Below are positions 45,560 to 56,600 of a stretch of DNA of 64,000 bases, piece after piece. Position numbers and translations under genes: made by a program. Within the stretch, counting starts at the first letter, position 1. Every line of letters begins with the position of its first letter. The notes beneath the pieces were generated by a model. The model saw only the letters and a program-made list of their open reading frames with translations, was not told the origin of the DNA and searched no databases. The stretch comes from Tenebrio molitor (taxonomy: Eukaryota; Arthropoda; Insecta; Coleoptera; Tenebrionidae): positions 15,314,001-15,378,000 of the forward strand of contig NC_091049.1 of the NCBI RefSeq assembly GCF_963966145.1. Direction: 5' to 3'.

Positions 45560-47666
45560 ACGTGCCTTCAAATAAATTTATATTTAGAGCAACCTATAGA
45601 AGTTCAATTGTTTGCAACATTTTTACAGCGTAGAAAATGACACAAGAATCGTCTGGTCTGACATTTAACGAAATAAAATTAGGTTAGAAAATATTTTTAA
45701 TTTTTGTAGTGCATTCATCTCAGATTATTGAAATTCACATTAATAAATAATCCAAACATAAATCCAATCACAAATTATTTGTTAACTAATGGCTTTTCGC
45801 CAATATACGGAAGATGATGTTTCAGCTTTCGAAATCTTTAAGGCATTGCTGCAAATTTTAGTTAATCTTCGGGAGAAAAATACCCCAAATTCGAATAAGA
45901 TCGCAAAATTTCAAAAGCACCAAAGTCAAGTAACTGTTAACATAAAGAGAACAAGTAAATGGGATGTTACACGGTTAGTTCATATTCTCCATTCGATTTC
46001 AGTAGGTATTTATATTGAATGAAAACTGAAACTGAACATGAAACTAAACAGACAGTCTGAAAGTACCCACCTTAAGCAAATTGACAAATAGTCGTATCAA
46101 TTCATTTATTTCTTTAAACCATAAAAGAGAACATAACATTAACATTGCTGTGAACACTAATAAGAATTGTAAATTAAGTATTGCACATAACCTCACACAA
46201 TAGGAAATAACAATTTTATACATAATTTAGAGTAAGTGTTGAAAATGTGCACCCTGTTCTTGTAAACACAACCTAGTCCTTCGTCTAATTGCATTAGTTA
46301 CATTTTCTAAAACAATAGGATTATTGTTAATTTCATTAATTTTCTGTGTTATCCTATTTCGTAGTTCTGCCAAATCATTTATGGGTGTTGTGTAAATTGA
46401 ATTTTTGATGTGTGGCCACAAGAAGAAATCACAAGGAGTGAGATCGCATGATCTAGGGGGCCAGTTGTTTGGTGTATTACGGCTTATAATTCTGTTGTCG
46501 TAAAATTCGGCCAAAAAATCTATTGTAGCCCTTGTGGTATGAGCTGTAGCACCATCCTGCTGAAAGTAGCCATAAACTAACTCATCATCATGTAGCTGAT
46601 TTAAAAATGGAGTCAAAATTTCATTTCTGTATCTTGCAGCATTGATATTTCCTAAAAAACATTGATTCATTATTTAATTACTAAAACATTATTACAATTG
46701 TTACCTTCAAAAAAGATTGGACCAATAATTCTGCGTTGGCTAATAGCAGCCCAAACGCCTACTTTCTGGGGGTACTGGGGTGTTTCAATGAAAAAATGTG
46801 GATTTTCTGAACTCCACATTCTTGTATTTTGAGAGTTGACATATCCACTAAGATGGAAGTAGGCTTCATCAGTGTAAAAGGTTTTATCAAGGTGAACATC
46901 TAAAGTATTCAGAAACCATTGACAATATTCTAATCTTTGGGGGAGGTCAGCTGGATGTAATTCTTGCACAGATGTGAGACGGTAGGGAAATAGGTGAAGA
47001 TCTTTTTTCACAATTGAATGACAGGTACCAACAGACACACCAAGTTGTGACAAATGTTCAATTGAAGTGCCTGGGGCTTCTTGCATTGCTTGTCTCGCCT
47101 CTTCAATCACTTCTGGAGTTCTTTTTTTTGGCCTGCCGCTTCCAGGTTTTTGTCCCACAGATCCATTTTCTTGGAAATTCTTTAAGCATATGTTTAAAGT
47201 TTGTCGAAACTGCGTATATTCCACTGCAATGTCTGGGAATTCTTCTCCAAACTCTTCCATACATAACGCAAGGGAATACTGCCAAACTCCATCGATTTTC
47301 ACACCGTTTCGAAAGTATGACATTACCATGAAGACTTTATGTTGTTCAGGGAAAGCCATTGTTCACAAAAATGTCGGAAAACGGTAAAACACTGACGCAG
47401 ATTTCGTTTTAGTTCTGACAAGAACTGATTTTTTGTACGCAAGACGAGGAATAAAACGAATAAATTCACAAACACAACTCAATCTGAAAACAGGAAGAGA
47501 ACGAATGTCAAATGTCAAAATTTTTATATGAAATTGGGACAAAACTTACTATGCAACCTGTGTAACTCCGGAGAATAATTGATTGCCTACGAAATTATCT
47601 ACACTGTTAATAGAATTAAAACGTTGTCAACGCCTACTCTAAATATAGTTATTTTTGAAGGCACGT
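45560..47666 (-). mobile_element. Mariner-like element, 2.1 kb, apparently complete
   Basis: Inverted ends ACGTGCCTTCAAA (similarity continues ~30 bp through atatttagag) with TA at 45558-45559 and 47667-47668. It encodes an uninterrupted spliced transposase on the minus strand. About 650 bp on the left side (45570-46220) is beyond the transposase; a plus-strand open frame there (45789-46022) has no recognised motif. Confidence 0.88.
46227..47359 (-). CDS. Mariner-family transposase with one intron (DD41D spacing)
   Basis: Minus-strand exons 46705-47359 and 46227-46651 (intron 46652-46704, 53 nt, phase 1) give 359 codons. The N-terminal half has helix-turn-helix character and a GSGRPKKR linker (residues 73-80). 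The catalytic region has D164 (FYTDEAYF), D251 (QQDGATAH) and D293 (DLTPCDFFLW), with 41 residues between the last two, a DD41D arrangement known for a minority of mariner-like elements. It would excise and insert the element at TA. The first ATG at 47359 (MAFPEQHK) is the family-like start. No stops or frameshifts are visible, so the copy may be active or recently active. Confidence 0.9.
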
Positions 47667-47668
47667 TA

Positions 47669-47858
47669 TTACTCTTACCTAATTTTGCATTGTACAGGGT
47701 GCGACAACATAACTTCCTTTTTTGAAATGCGCGCCATTCAGACTGTAATGGGGCGGGAGTGGTCTCATTCGGAAGCCGTGGTCCCGTGCACGATACACTT
47801 GGTCCCGTGGTTTTAAAGATTTATTCTCTATCTCTGTCAGCTGCCATCATGCGTTGGA
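47669..47858. other. Short noncoding spacer
   Basis: Contains tgtacagggtgcgacaacat, resembling ends of common insect repeats. No gene. Confidence 0.35.
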
Positions 47859-47859
47859 A

Positions 47860-48139
47860 CCATGGAGGTAGTATTAACAGGAGGGAGCACCATTTGAAAA
47901 AAGCGGAAATGCCGCGTAAATGCGCACTGCCATAAAGTGGTACTAAATGCAGAGCGCACCATGTGGAAAGATCCCAGCAGAGGACCAGCAGTGTCACTAA
48001 CACTTGCGCGTAGTTTGAGAAGAGTTATAAAGTGGTACCAGACTACCAGAGAGTGGCCGACTGTGACGATACCGCATCTAAAGCATTGACGGTATAGGGC
48101 TATAGGGAATGCTCCCTCCTGTTAATACTACCTTCATGG
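47860..48139. mobile_element. 280-bp MITE
   Basis: Ends CCATGGAGGTAGTATTAAC (continuing aggagggagca) are inverted with one mismatch, flanked by TTGGAA on both sides (47854-47859 and 48140-48145). The right duplication was later used as target by the next MITE. Confidence 0.8.
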
Positions 48140-48146
48140 TTGGAAG

Positions 48147-48409
48147 CGTGGAGGGAGAAAAGACTGGAGATGGCACTAATTCAAATAAGTGTAGTACCGG
48201 CCCGTGAAAACTACAGAGTCATAAAAGGTTTCTGAATATAGACGCTAGGCCAATGGCTTCCTTCGCCTTCCTTCCAGGCGCATTGTGCTTCTTTATCTAG
48301 CGCATTGTGGACTGGGTCATAAAAGGTTGTTGCACGTGCTTTTAGAGGGTTCGGATTTTTAACATGGGAAGCATAGGAAATGCCATCTCCAGTCTTTTCT
48401 TCCTCCACG
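48147..48409. mobile_element. hAT-like MITE, 263 bp, copy 2 (inverted)
   Basis: Same family as 36205-36464, in the opposite orientation. The 8-bp flanks GTTGGAAG (48139-48146) and GATGGAAG (48410-48417) differ by one base, so this insertion may be older than copy 1 or the flank has mutated. Confidence 0.88.
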
Positions 48410-48455
48410 GATGGAAGAGTGGAGATGGAGACCCTGCGTTTGCTGTCGAGGTCTA

Positions 48456-48770
48456 CTTTTCAAACTGATATTCTGTGATTGCAACGCTTCCGAAATCGCT
48501 TCAATGTTGGGTCGTGTCCCGAACCAGAAATCAATTGTTACTGGGTCACTACGTTCAGACAAACCGGGAGTGCGACAAGACGAAGAACTGGAGTTTCACT
48601 TCAATAAGGGGCAATTTGTAGTAGAGAACTCGCTAGCCAGATTTGGCCCCTTGCGATTTTGTTTATGGGTTTTTTTGAAATCTCGCGTTTATATCAACCA
48701 TCTAAGGACCCTACAAGACCTGAAGGCCAACATCCGTGCAGAAATTGCACATCATGTGACGTGAATACGA
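48456..48770 (+). pseudogene. Relic of a Tc1/mariner-type transposase with middle deleted
   Basis: The N-terminal trace includes CNASEIASMLGRVPNQKSI (helix-turn-helix region) followed in another frame by a short TTFRQTGS stretch. The C-terminal trace reads FCLWVFLKSRVYINHLRTL then QDLKANIRAEIAH, the segment after the last catalytic Asp. The catalytic core between them is gone and frames shift. Different subfamily from the intact element at 45560-47666. Confidence 0.6.
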
Positions 48771-48819
48771 ATGAATAATCTCTGTCGGAGGGCGTAGTGC
48801 TTAGCATTAAATTATGGTA

Positions 48820-49052
48820 CAGTTGGTTGCAAAAAAAAACGGGAACTGTCAGAATAAAATTGACACATTTTTACAATTTTTTCATTGAGTGAAACCTTCT
48901 TACGAGAGATAGGTTAGAATTAGAGTCAAAATTCAGACATTTTTAGAAATTATTTGATAGGTATTGTCGAGTAGACAATTAATTGACAAATGGACAAAAC
49001 CAAATTTACATTAGAAAAATTTTCGTTTCCCGTTTTTTTTTGCAACCAACTG
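48820..49052. mobile_element. 233-bp MITE, mariner-type ends
   Basis: Ends CAGTTGGTTGCAAAAAAAAA (continuing cggga) are inverted and flanked by TA (48818-48819 and 49053-49054). A half copy lies at 35847-35910. Confidence 0.85.
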
Positions 49053-49149
49053 TATTAAATTTGTTTGTGTATGCATTAAATCATTAAATTTCAATTCATT
49101 TTAATTATTCATTTTATCTTAATAAAAAAACTTAATTTAATTCACCTAA

Positions 49150-49208
49150 TAAGTTAACACAACATTTATTGATTCTGAGGCGGTACGAAGTTCGCCGGGT
49201 CAGCTAGT
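49150..49208. repeat. Probable right end of the interspersed host repeat
   Basis: The phrase ggcggtacgaagttcgccgg followed by gtcagctagt is, from memory, a common terminus of the same insect repeat whose left part lies at 43285. Confidence 0.45.
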
Positions 49209-50430
49209 ATTTATATGTATATTTATCAACGGCAAATATAATACCATTTAACAGTGGAAGAACAACAATTTTAAAAAAAGCAAACAGAATAACATAACAT
49301 AATAAACAAAAACAATACTCGTGACAATCCCAGACAGCGTTTCTTACAGTAATTATTTTGAAACTACTGTATTTAATAGATACTATAAAATTCGACATTA
49401 TGAGAATATAAATTAACAGTTTTCCAGATTATAGATAAAGGCGACCTTAACCCATAGTTGGTTTTTGTAATAAGGAACAACTAAGAAATGTACGATGCAA
49501 ATTTGTAAATTTTGACTTATGTGATTGTCATTTTTGTCCCAGTTTTATTTGTCCATCGACTGTACACTTCTGAAATTACATTGAGCCACATGAAGTAAAA
49601 ATAAGCCTAAGATTGAAGAACATATAATCATATAATTAATTACTTTAAAACAGAAGCATAAATGCAATTGAATGCGTTGGGATCTTAACCCTTCAACGCC
49701 GGTTTTTTTTTTTAATTACAATTTTAAGTAGATTATTTTGATATACTCCGTCCAGTGAGAGATTGGGAGATTTTAAATTCTAGACTTGTAATCCAAGACT
49801 ACAAAATGCACTAGAATACATTAATTAGAGCATAATTTTGAGGCAAAAAATGTGAACCTTTAAATAAATAATTTACGGCATGTAACACTTTTTCTCCGTA
49901 GAATTTTGTGATTTTTATGTCAACCAATCTTTTGCTGGACAAACTATATCAGGTTTGCCTTATATAGGTATAATATCTTTCAATCCACTGCCAGCTGTGA
50001 TTTCTGTATTTGCCATTGAAAAATAAAAGTGCAACATATACTCGTACATAACCTCAATAAATATCTAGTGTAAAAACCGTCCGCGCCGGTAAAAACCATT
50101 AGACATCTGGTCCATAAATATTAAATACAATATTCTGGGGAATCTGGGGTGGTACAGTATCGTCTTTTAAGAATTTTTGACATTGACAATTGTTTATGAA
50201 AATTAAAACGAGTGACTTTAGGTATGTTACAAGTAAATTTTTATAGACTATAAAATATTTTTAAAACAAAATAAAAAATAGGTACGAATTTTACCATATT
50301 TTGGCACATAACATTTCCTTACTGGGATTAAACGTCAAAATTCCTCCTGCTTCATTGATGGTTTGCTTAGTTGTGACTATGGCAGACACAGTATCTGTGT
50401 TTAAGTTATTCCGCATATCGGTTTTTATAT
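49209..50430. other. AT-rich noncoding sequence
   Basis: No gene recognised. Near 49540-49570 a fragment resembles the end of the MITE at 39417-39627. Confidence 0.4.
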
Positions 50431-50433
50431 TGT

Positions 50434-51057
50434 TTAAATCACTAAATACACCGAGGCATTTGAAAAAGGTAAAGCCAGCAGAAGAGAAAAAACTAACTTC
50501 AAATTTGGAAACAATGGCATACCTGCGTGATTTTTTAATTCAAAATTTTTTTGCCAGTATACGCCTGCGTCCGTATCCAATATGTTGTGATTTAAAAGTG
50601 CGTGTTGCCTCCATTCGTTATCAACATCTTGGACATTTACAACATCTTTTAAAATAGGGAATCTATTAACCACATGTGAAAGAGATTTAATATTAAATGA
50701 TTGCGCCTCTTGAGGATCTACCACTGCTATTATATCATATATGGGATCACTGAAATCGATTTTTTTTTAAATTTGAGTTACTAGTTCTATATAAAAACTA
50801 ATACATGTGGAATAGAAATGGGCAATTTCGGCAGAGGGCGCATTTTCTTTCAAGTTTTCCAAACTTTGTGAAGCAGAAACTCCTAAATAAACTTTTTTAT
50901 GTACAATAATATGCTCTGGATGTTCGTGATTTAATTCAAAGACATTCTTTTTTCTAATATGAGTAATTTCTAAATAATTTGAACATACAGTCTTAAGCAG
51001 TTTCTCTACTTCTGGCTTGACCTTATATAAAAGTGGAGCGACGTGCCTGCAAAGCAT
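50434..51057 (-). pseudogene. hAT-related pseudogene, C-terminal region
   Basis: Two minus-strand frames (50767-51057 and 50434-50724) join across an A run near 50762-50769 by a one-base shift. The second frame contains DNEWRQHALLNHNI, YWQKNFELKN and LPFSNASV, the hAT C-terminal dimerisation pattern as found in transposases and in domesticated ZBED/ZMYM-type proteins. The frame then loses the expected RVFS motif. A fragment, not an active gene. Confidence 0.6.
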
Positions 51058-51062
51058 CGTCT

Positions 51063-51610
51063 TTAATACCGCAACAGATTAAACTCACAAGGGTGTCCTT
51101 GAATAAATGGAACACGCAAAACATTCAATTTTTGTAATTTCATGCGGCCACAAAACCCATACGTTGGGCGTTTCTCAGAATTATAGGAGATTGCATCATG
51201 CAGTAACTTGCCAAAATTAGCACTGCCTGCAAAATTTTCGCAGAGGTCTCTTTTTGCGCTGGCCCACGAGCGACGATCTAAAGGGCTGCAACAGGAGAAC
51301 CACTCACCTGTCTCGGCCTCACAACCGGAAACTTTAACCAAAAAAAATTGCCGTCACTCAAACCTCATCCAGAAGACACATTTGTGGGTCCAGAATCCAC
51401 GTGGTCCAACAAACCACGAAGTAAAATGGTCAAGGAGGATCGGGCGGTTTTATCTTCCGTGGTGTTCCCCGTTCCAGTGGCAACCGCAAAGGTAGGATCA
51501 ACACTGTTCGAGTTGTTTTCATCCTCCATTTGCACGGGCACGGCACAGAGACTTTTTTGTTTTAACAACAGGGAAAGAATAAAATAAAGAAAAACATTTA
51601 AATTGGGCAC
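51063..51610 (-). pseudogene. Possible upstream part of the hAT-related pseudogene, unrecognised
   Basis: Minus-strand open stretches at 51365-51610 (with MEDENNSNSVDPTFAVATGT) and 51063-51341 (with RMKLQKLNVLRVPF) lie directly upstream of the hAT-like fragment in the same orientation, in different frames. No family was recognised; they may be earlier parts of the same broken gene. Confidence 0.3.
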
Positions 51611-53065
51611 GATATGTCACAATCCCACTTCTGATGTTAGCTTTTAATCTTAAAAGCTTAAATAATAATGCGTCCGCACTGATCGAGGCGCGTAGTCAAT
51701 CTGCAGGGGTGCGGTCCGCACTTAAGAATGTGTAAGACTAGCACTACTATACAGAATCACCACTTGGACACGTAATGCGGTACGTCTTGGCGCTAACAAT
51801 TACATATCTACATTCAATAAGTGGTCTAATTTTTTCCAACAAAATTTGTCATTTAAGACATGAGTAGCTTTTGCAACGAAAATTACACGAGTCGACGAAG
51901 AAGCCGAGTGTAATTTTCCAAAAGCAAAATCTACGAATGTCTTAAATAACAAATTTTGTAGAAAAAAATAGACCACGAATTAATTGAATTCGACTTGACA
52001 ATCCAACTCGAAAATTTTGAACCAATTAAATTGCAGGGTTTTTTAAATCTGGACCAATCAAATTGATTTTATAGTGAAAAAACACTCTACTGCAGTAGGA
52101 GTTTTTCAGCGAAAAAATTTATATCAAAATGAAATGTCAAATTTAATTAAATTATTATGAAATCGATACACACGTATAACAAACAAGGCCCTAAATACAT
52201 ATATGATTAGTATTACATTCAACGTTATTCTTTACTATAATAATTGCTGGTACAAATGTTGCGTATATGCGTCAACTCGATAAATAATTTCTCGATGGGT
52301 TGTCACTGTTAAAATTACAAATCAAATATTTTTCATGATCTCCTGTGGTGCAGTTTTACCAGAATTCGGCGAATAAAACTGTAGACGTAGAGCCGCCTCT
52401 ATAAATTGCATCATAAATAACTCGAACTCCACTATTGTCGTATTAGGTGGTCCTGGTCCGGGCCCGGGTAGTCGGTTTAGAAACTAGTTAGCCAGATGCT
52501 GAGACCGAGATGGTGAGATGCTACAACGTGTCCTTGACCATCATAAAAAAAACCGTTCCGCATTTATTTCCGCCCGTCCCCATCTAAATGATCTAAATTT
52601 TTCGCTTCGAAAGCGAAAAGCCCCTGTTTTACCCTAAAAATTAAAAAACCCTCACTAATACCCCCATTCATTGAAAATGCCCCCGTCTTCGGGTAAAAAC
52701 CCCCAAATTGGCAACATTGGTTTTTAATCACTTTTCATGCCAGTTGCAAACACAGCACGCATGCCTCACGAATTCGAATACAATATACAGGCAGTGTTGC
52801 CAACCTTACAAAAGAAAAAATCCCAATGCAACTTCTAAAATATCCCAAGATCCCCAACTTTAAAGTTAACACAGTTAATCTTTCTTGGCAAAAAAAAAAC
52901 AACTACGACTAACACATACTGCATTTAGTGCTGCATGGAATTCTATTCCTTTCTTTACATTTTACATCTCTGAAGATGTAAACTTCAATCACAATCAGTG
53001 CAAATCACTTGTGATATCAATTTGTGTTCGCAGGAAACTGCTAGGCATTTAAATTTTGACAGTTG
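51611..53065. other. Noncoding region with a foldback element
   Basis: No gene. Apart from the foldback element at 51821-51976, nothing recognised. Confidence 0.4.
51821..51976. mobile_element. 156-bp foldback MITE
   Basis: The arms gtggtctaattttttccaac (continuing aaaatttgtcatttaagacat) and their inverted partner ending tagaccac enclose a short centre with a gacgaagaagccgag motif. Confidence 0.7.
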
Positions 53066-53100
53066 GAATCACGACCTGCTGTATTATTATAACCGGCTTG
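53066..53100. repeat. Half copy of the 60833-type MITE
   Basis: cacgacctgctgtattatta followed by taaccggcttgttc matches the terminus of the element at 60833-61220. It lies just outside the BEL/Pao insertion. Confidence 0.6.
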
Positions 53101-53123
53101 TTCAAAAGTGTATTATCTGTTTC

Positions 53124-53395
53124 TGTTTTGTCACCGATGAGGATTTTCACCGGCGAATGTACTTTATTTGAGTCGGGAAATTGAAACTCGCTTTGCGCTG
53201 GTATTTGTTTATTTTCTGAACTACCGTCTGATCTGACTGAGTGCTGGGCTCGTAGTTAGCCTCTCAACCTACCCTCTGGACCCAGGTAAAATACGCGCAG
53301 GTACCTCCCCTGCTCCGGGTAGGGTGAGAGAACGCTTTCACTTTTTTCCTAATTCATAATGGTAAAACATAATTGTTTAATCCTAAGACTAAACA
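53124..53395 (-). repeat. 3' LTR of the BEL/Pao element
   Basis: Forward reading starts TGTTTTGTCACCG and ends AAGACTAAACA. It matches the other LTR at every position compared. Confidence 0.95.
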
Positions 53396-53614
53396 TGGTC
53401 CGGCACCTTGAAAGGTCCTCTTTCAACAAATATACATCCTACTCTAACTTAACTAAACTATAACTAAAAACAAAACAAAAAATGCAATCGTAATTAATTG
53501 TTCAAAATCACAGTTAAACTAACCTACACTTAACTAAACTAAAACTGACAGCTTCTGTGGACCACTAGCACTGCGAAGCACCTTTTCGCGGCACTGTGTG
53601 TTGTTCGTGGCACA

Positions 53615-56600
53615 TCACTCATTTGCTGGAAGCACACACACTTTTGTGATGGGGCGTTTGAGGACCCCCGCTGCTGTTTTGATAGTGACAACGCGAACGT
53701 GGCCATCCGTTCCAGGGTGAGTCATGATGATGCGTCCCATTCGCCAGGTCACTGGAGGAGTGTTGTCTTCACGAATAATCACAAGATCGTTGATGGTCAC
53801 ATCTGGGGTGCTCCTTTTCCATTTTCTGCGATGTTGTAAATGGCCTAGATACTCCTTGGACCACCGCTTCCAGAAATGTTGCTGCGCCTGTGAGACTCGT
53901 TGCCACCGGGACAATCTGTTGGTGGCGGTGAAGGTGGTGTCCCGTTCCGGGATCGCGTTCAAAGGAGCTCCGGTGAGGAAATGGCCGGGAGTCAAAGGGT
54001 TCAGGTCATTTGGGTCAGATGACAATGGTGTTAAAGGACGCGAGTTGAGACAGGCCTCGATTTGGGTTAATAGTGTCTGCATTTCTTCAAATGAAAACAA
54101 CGCATTGCCAGCTACACGTTTTAAATGATGTTTAGCTGACTTGACCGCAGATTCCCAGAGACCCCCCATGTGAGGTGCGGATAAAACAAAATGTGATATT
54201 GTCATTTATCAAGGGATTGACTACATGTGTCTGAAACTTGGTTGATTTTAACATCTGCTGTAATTCCGCCTCTGCGCCCACGAATGTTTTTGCATTATCC
54301 GAATGTATGTACCTGGGTTTGCCCCGTCTTGACACAAATCGTTTTAGTGCACTCAAAAAACTCTCAGTGGAACAGTCTGAAATTAGTTCGAGATGAATGG
54401 CTTTGCTTGACATGCATATGAATACCCCGATGTACGCTTTACTAATTTTTGGTTTTCCTCGTCCGCGATTTAGATTGATTTTGATTGGTCCACAATAATC
54501 TAATCCGGTATGTTCGAAAACGCGACTTGGTTCTATCCGATACGATGGTAAATCCCCCATGATTTGTTTTGAGGACGTGGGTTTGACACGGAAACATGGT
54601 ACGCATTTTCGAATGACTTGTCGCACCGCGCTGCGACCGTTTAAAATCCAAAATTGTTGTCGGATAGCCGCGAGCGTGGCTTGTGCTCCCGAATGCAGGT
54701 TTTGATTGTGATAATGCCGTATTATCAATTGTGTGACGTGATGGTCTTTGGGTATCACGTATGGGTGTTTTTGGGTTTCACGAATTAATGAATTTTTGTT
54801 CAATCTACCCCCTACACATATAATACCATCCTTGTCGATGTATGCGTTGAGTGTGAGCAGTTTGCTGTTGCTTTTTAGCGATTTGTTTGATTTTAACGCA
54901 TTTATTTCATCTGGAAACGCCGATTCCTGTACGAGTCGTATTATGATTTTTCGCGCATCGTTCAATTCTACACACGAGAGACAGCCGTGGTGTATGTCGT
55001 CTTGCTTTTTGGTTAATTTTGCAACCGTATTGTTTTTGAAACGAAGTATCCACGCTAGAATTCGGCATAATTTGTTAAATTCGGAAAATTTGGAAAGTAA
55101 ATCCCATTTAGCAGGTAGAGCGACCGCTAAACAACGCGTTTTTCGTTCGGGAATGGCGTCGCCTGAGGGTATAGTCTTCGGTACCTTTGGCCAAAACCGC
55201 TCGTCACATTTTAAAAACGTGGGCCCGTGCCAATACATGTCGTTTTTAACTAGTTGACCAGCCGAGGAACCGCGGGATATAATATCAGCTGGATTGCTCG
55301 CGGACGGAACATATCCCCAGTTACAGTTGTCAGTCAGTTCCTGAATTTCTGCGACGCGATTTGACACAAAGGTCTTGAGTGAACTCGATTTCGCGGCGAT
55401 TCATGCTAATGAGATTGTCGAATCTGTCCAAAAGAATGTGTTGCTTCGTCAATTTTCAATGCTTTTATGATAACCTTGTATAATTGACTGACGAGAAGTG
55501 CCGCGCATAATTCCAATCGGGGTAACTGAGTCACCTTCAGTGGTGCAACCCTACTTTTTGCGCACAAAATATTTACCGATATTTTGCCGTTAGATTGAAT
55601 TGTCCGAATGTAAATAACTCCACCGTAGGCCTTTTCGGAAGCGTCCGCGAAGCCGTGTACTTCTGTCGTAACCGATGGATGGTTGAAAATGTATCGCGGA
55701 ATCTCGAATTGATTTATGAGGTGCAACTCTTGTCGCCACTCATTGCAGGTAGAGTGCAATACCGTCGGAACGCTTTCATCCCAGCCCAATTTTAGCGACC
55801 ACAATTCCTGCATCAGCATTTTTGCTTTCACTGTTACTGGACTTAACAGACCTAAAGGATCGAAAATTTGCGACGAAATTGAAAGTATTGACCTCTTCGT
55901 GACTTTCTTTGTTGCTGGAAGATGACTTGAATAACGAAAGCAATCACGATTGGTGTCCCATAAGAGGCCTAATGTTTTTGATTCCGTAGTTTTGCGTTCT
56001 AATGGAACCAATGAGTCTCCTGCAGTGTTATCAAGTAGAATTTCTGGCGAATTTGATGCCCATTTTGATAGTCCAAAACATCCACGTTAGTATTGTGACT
56101 AAGTCGTTGCGTAATTGGATCGTTTCTTGTAACGTGTTCGCTCCTGTTAACACGTCGTCGACGTAAAAATCCTCGTGTATTGTTTCCGATGTTTTACTAT
56201 GTTTTTGACATTCCGCGTCCGCTAACATTTTAATACATTTGATTGTAGCATACGGAGACGATGTTAACCCATACGTAACCGTATTTAATTCGTAAACACC
56301 GAGTGGTTTCGCGGGATCATCACGCCAGAGAATTTGTTGGTACCGTCTGTCATCAGGGTGAATGAGAATCTGACGATACATTTTGCATATGTCTGCCGAA
56401 AATGCATATTTAAATGTTCGGAATTTGATCAAGATCGGAAAGATGTCGTTTAGTATTTTGGGCCCTGCATCTAGCGTTTCATTCAAACTGACTCCTGTCG
56501 AGGTTCTCGCGGATCCGTCGAAAACTACGCGAATCTTGTCGGCGTTGCCGTCGCTTTTGAAAACCGCGTGATGAGGGAGGAAACATCTGGATGAATCGTC

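Noticed and set aside
45789..46022. Plus-strand open frame inside the mariner element as a second gene
   Set aside because: No recognisable domain and no homologue in memory; kept only as a note.
54748..55257. 169-codon plus-strand open frame
   Set aside because: Antisense shadow of the BEL/Pao integrase region.
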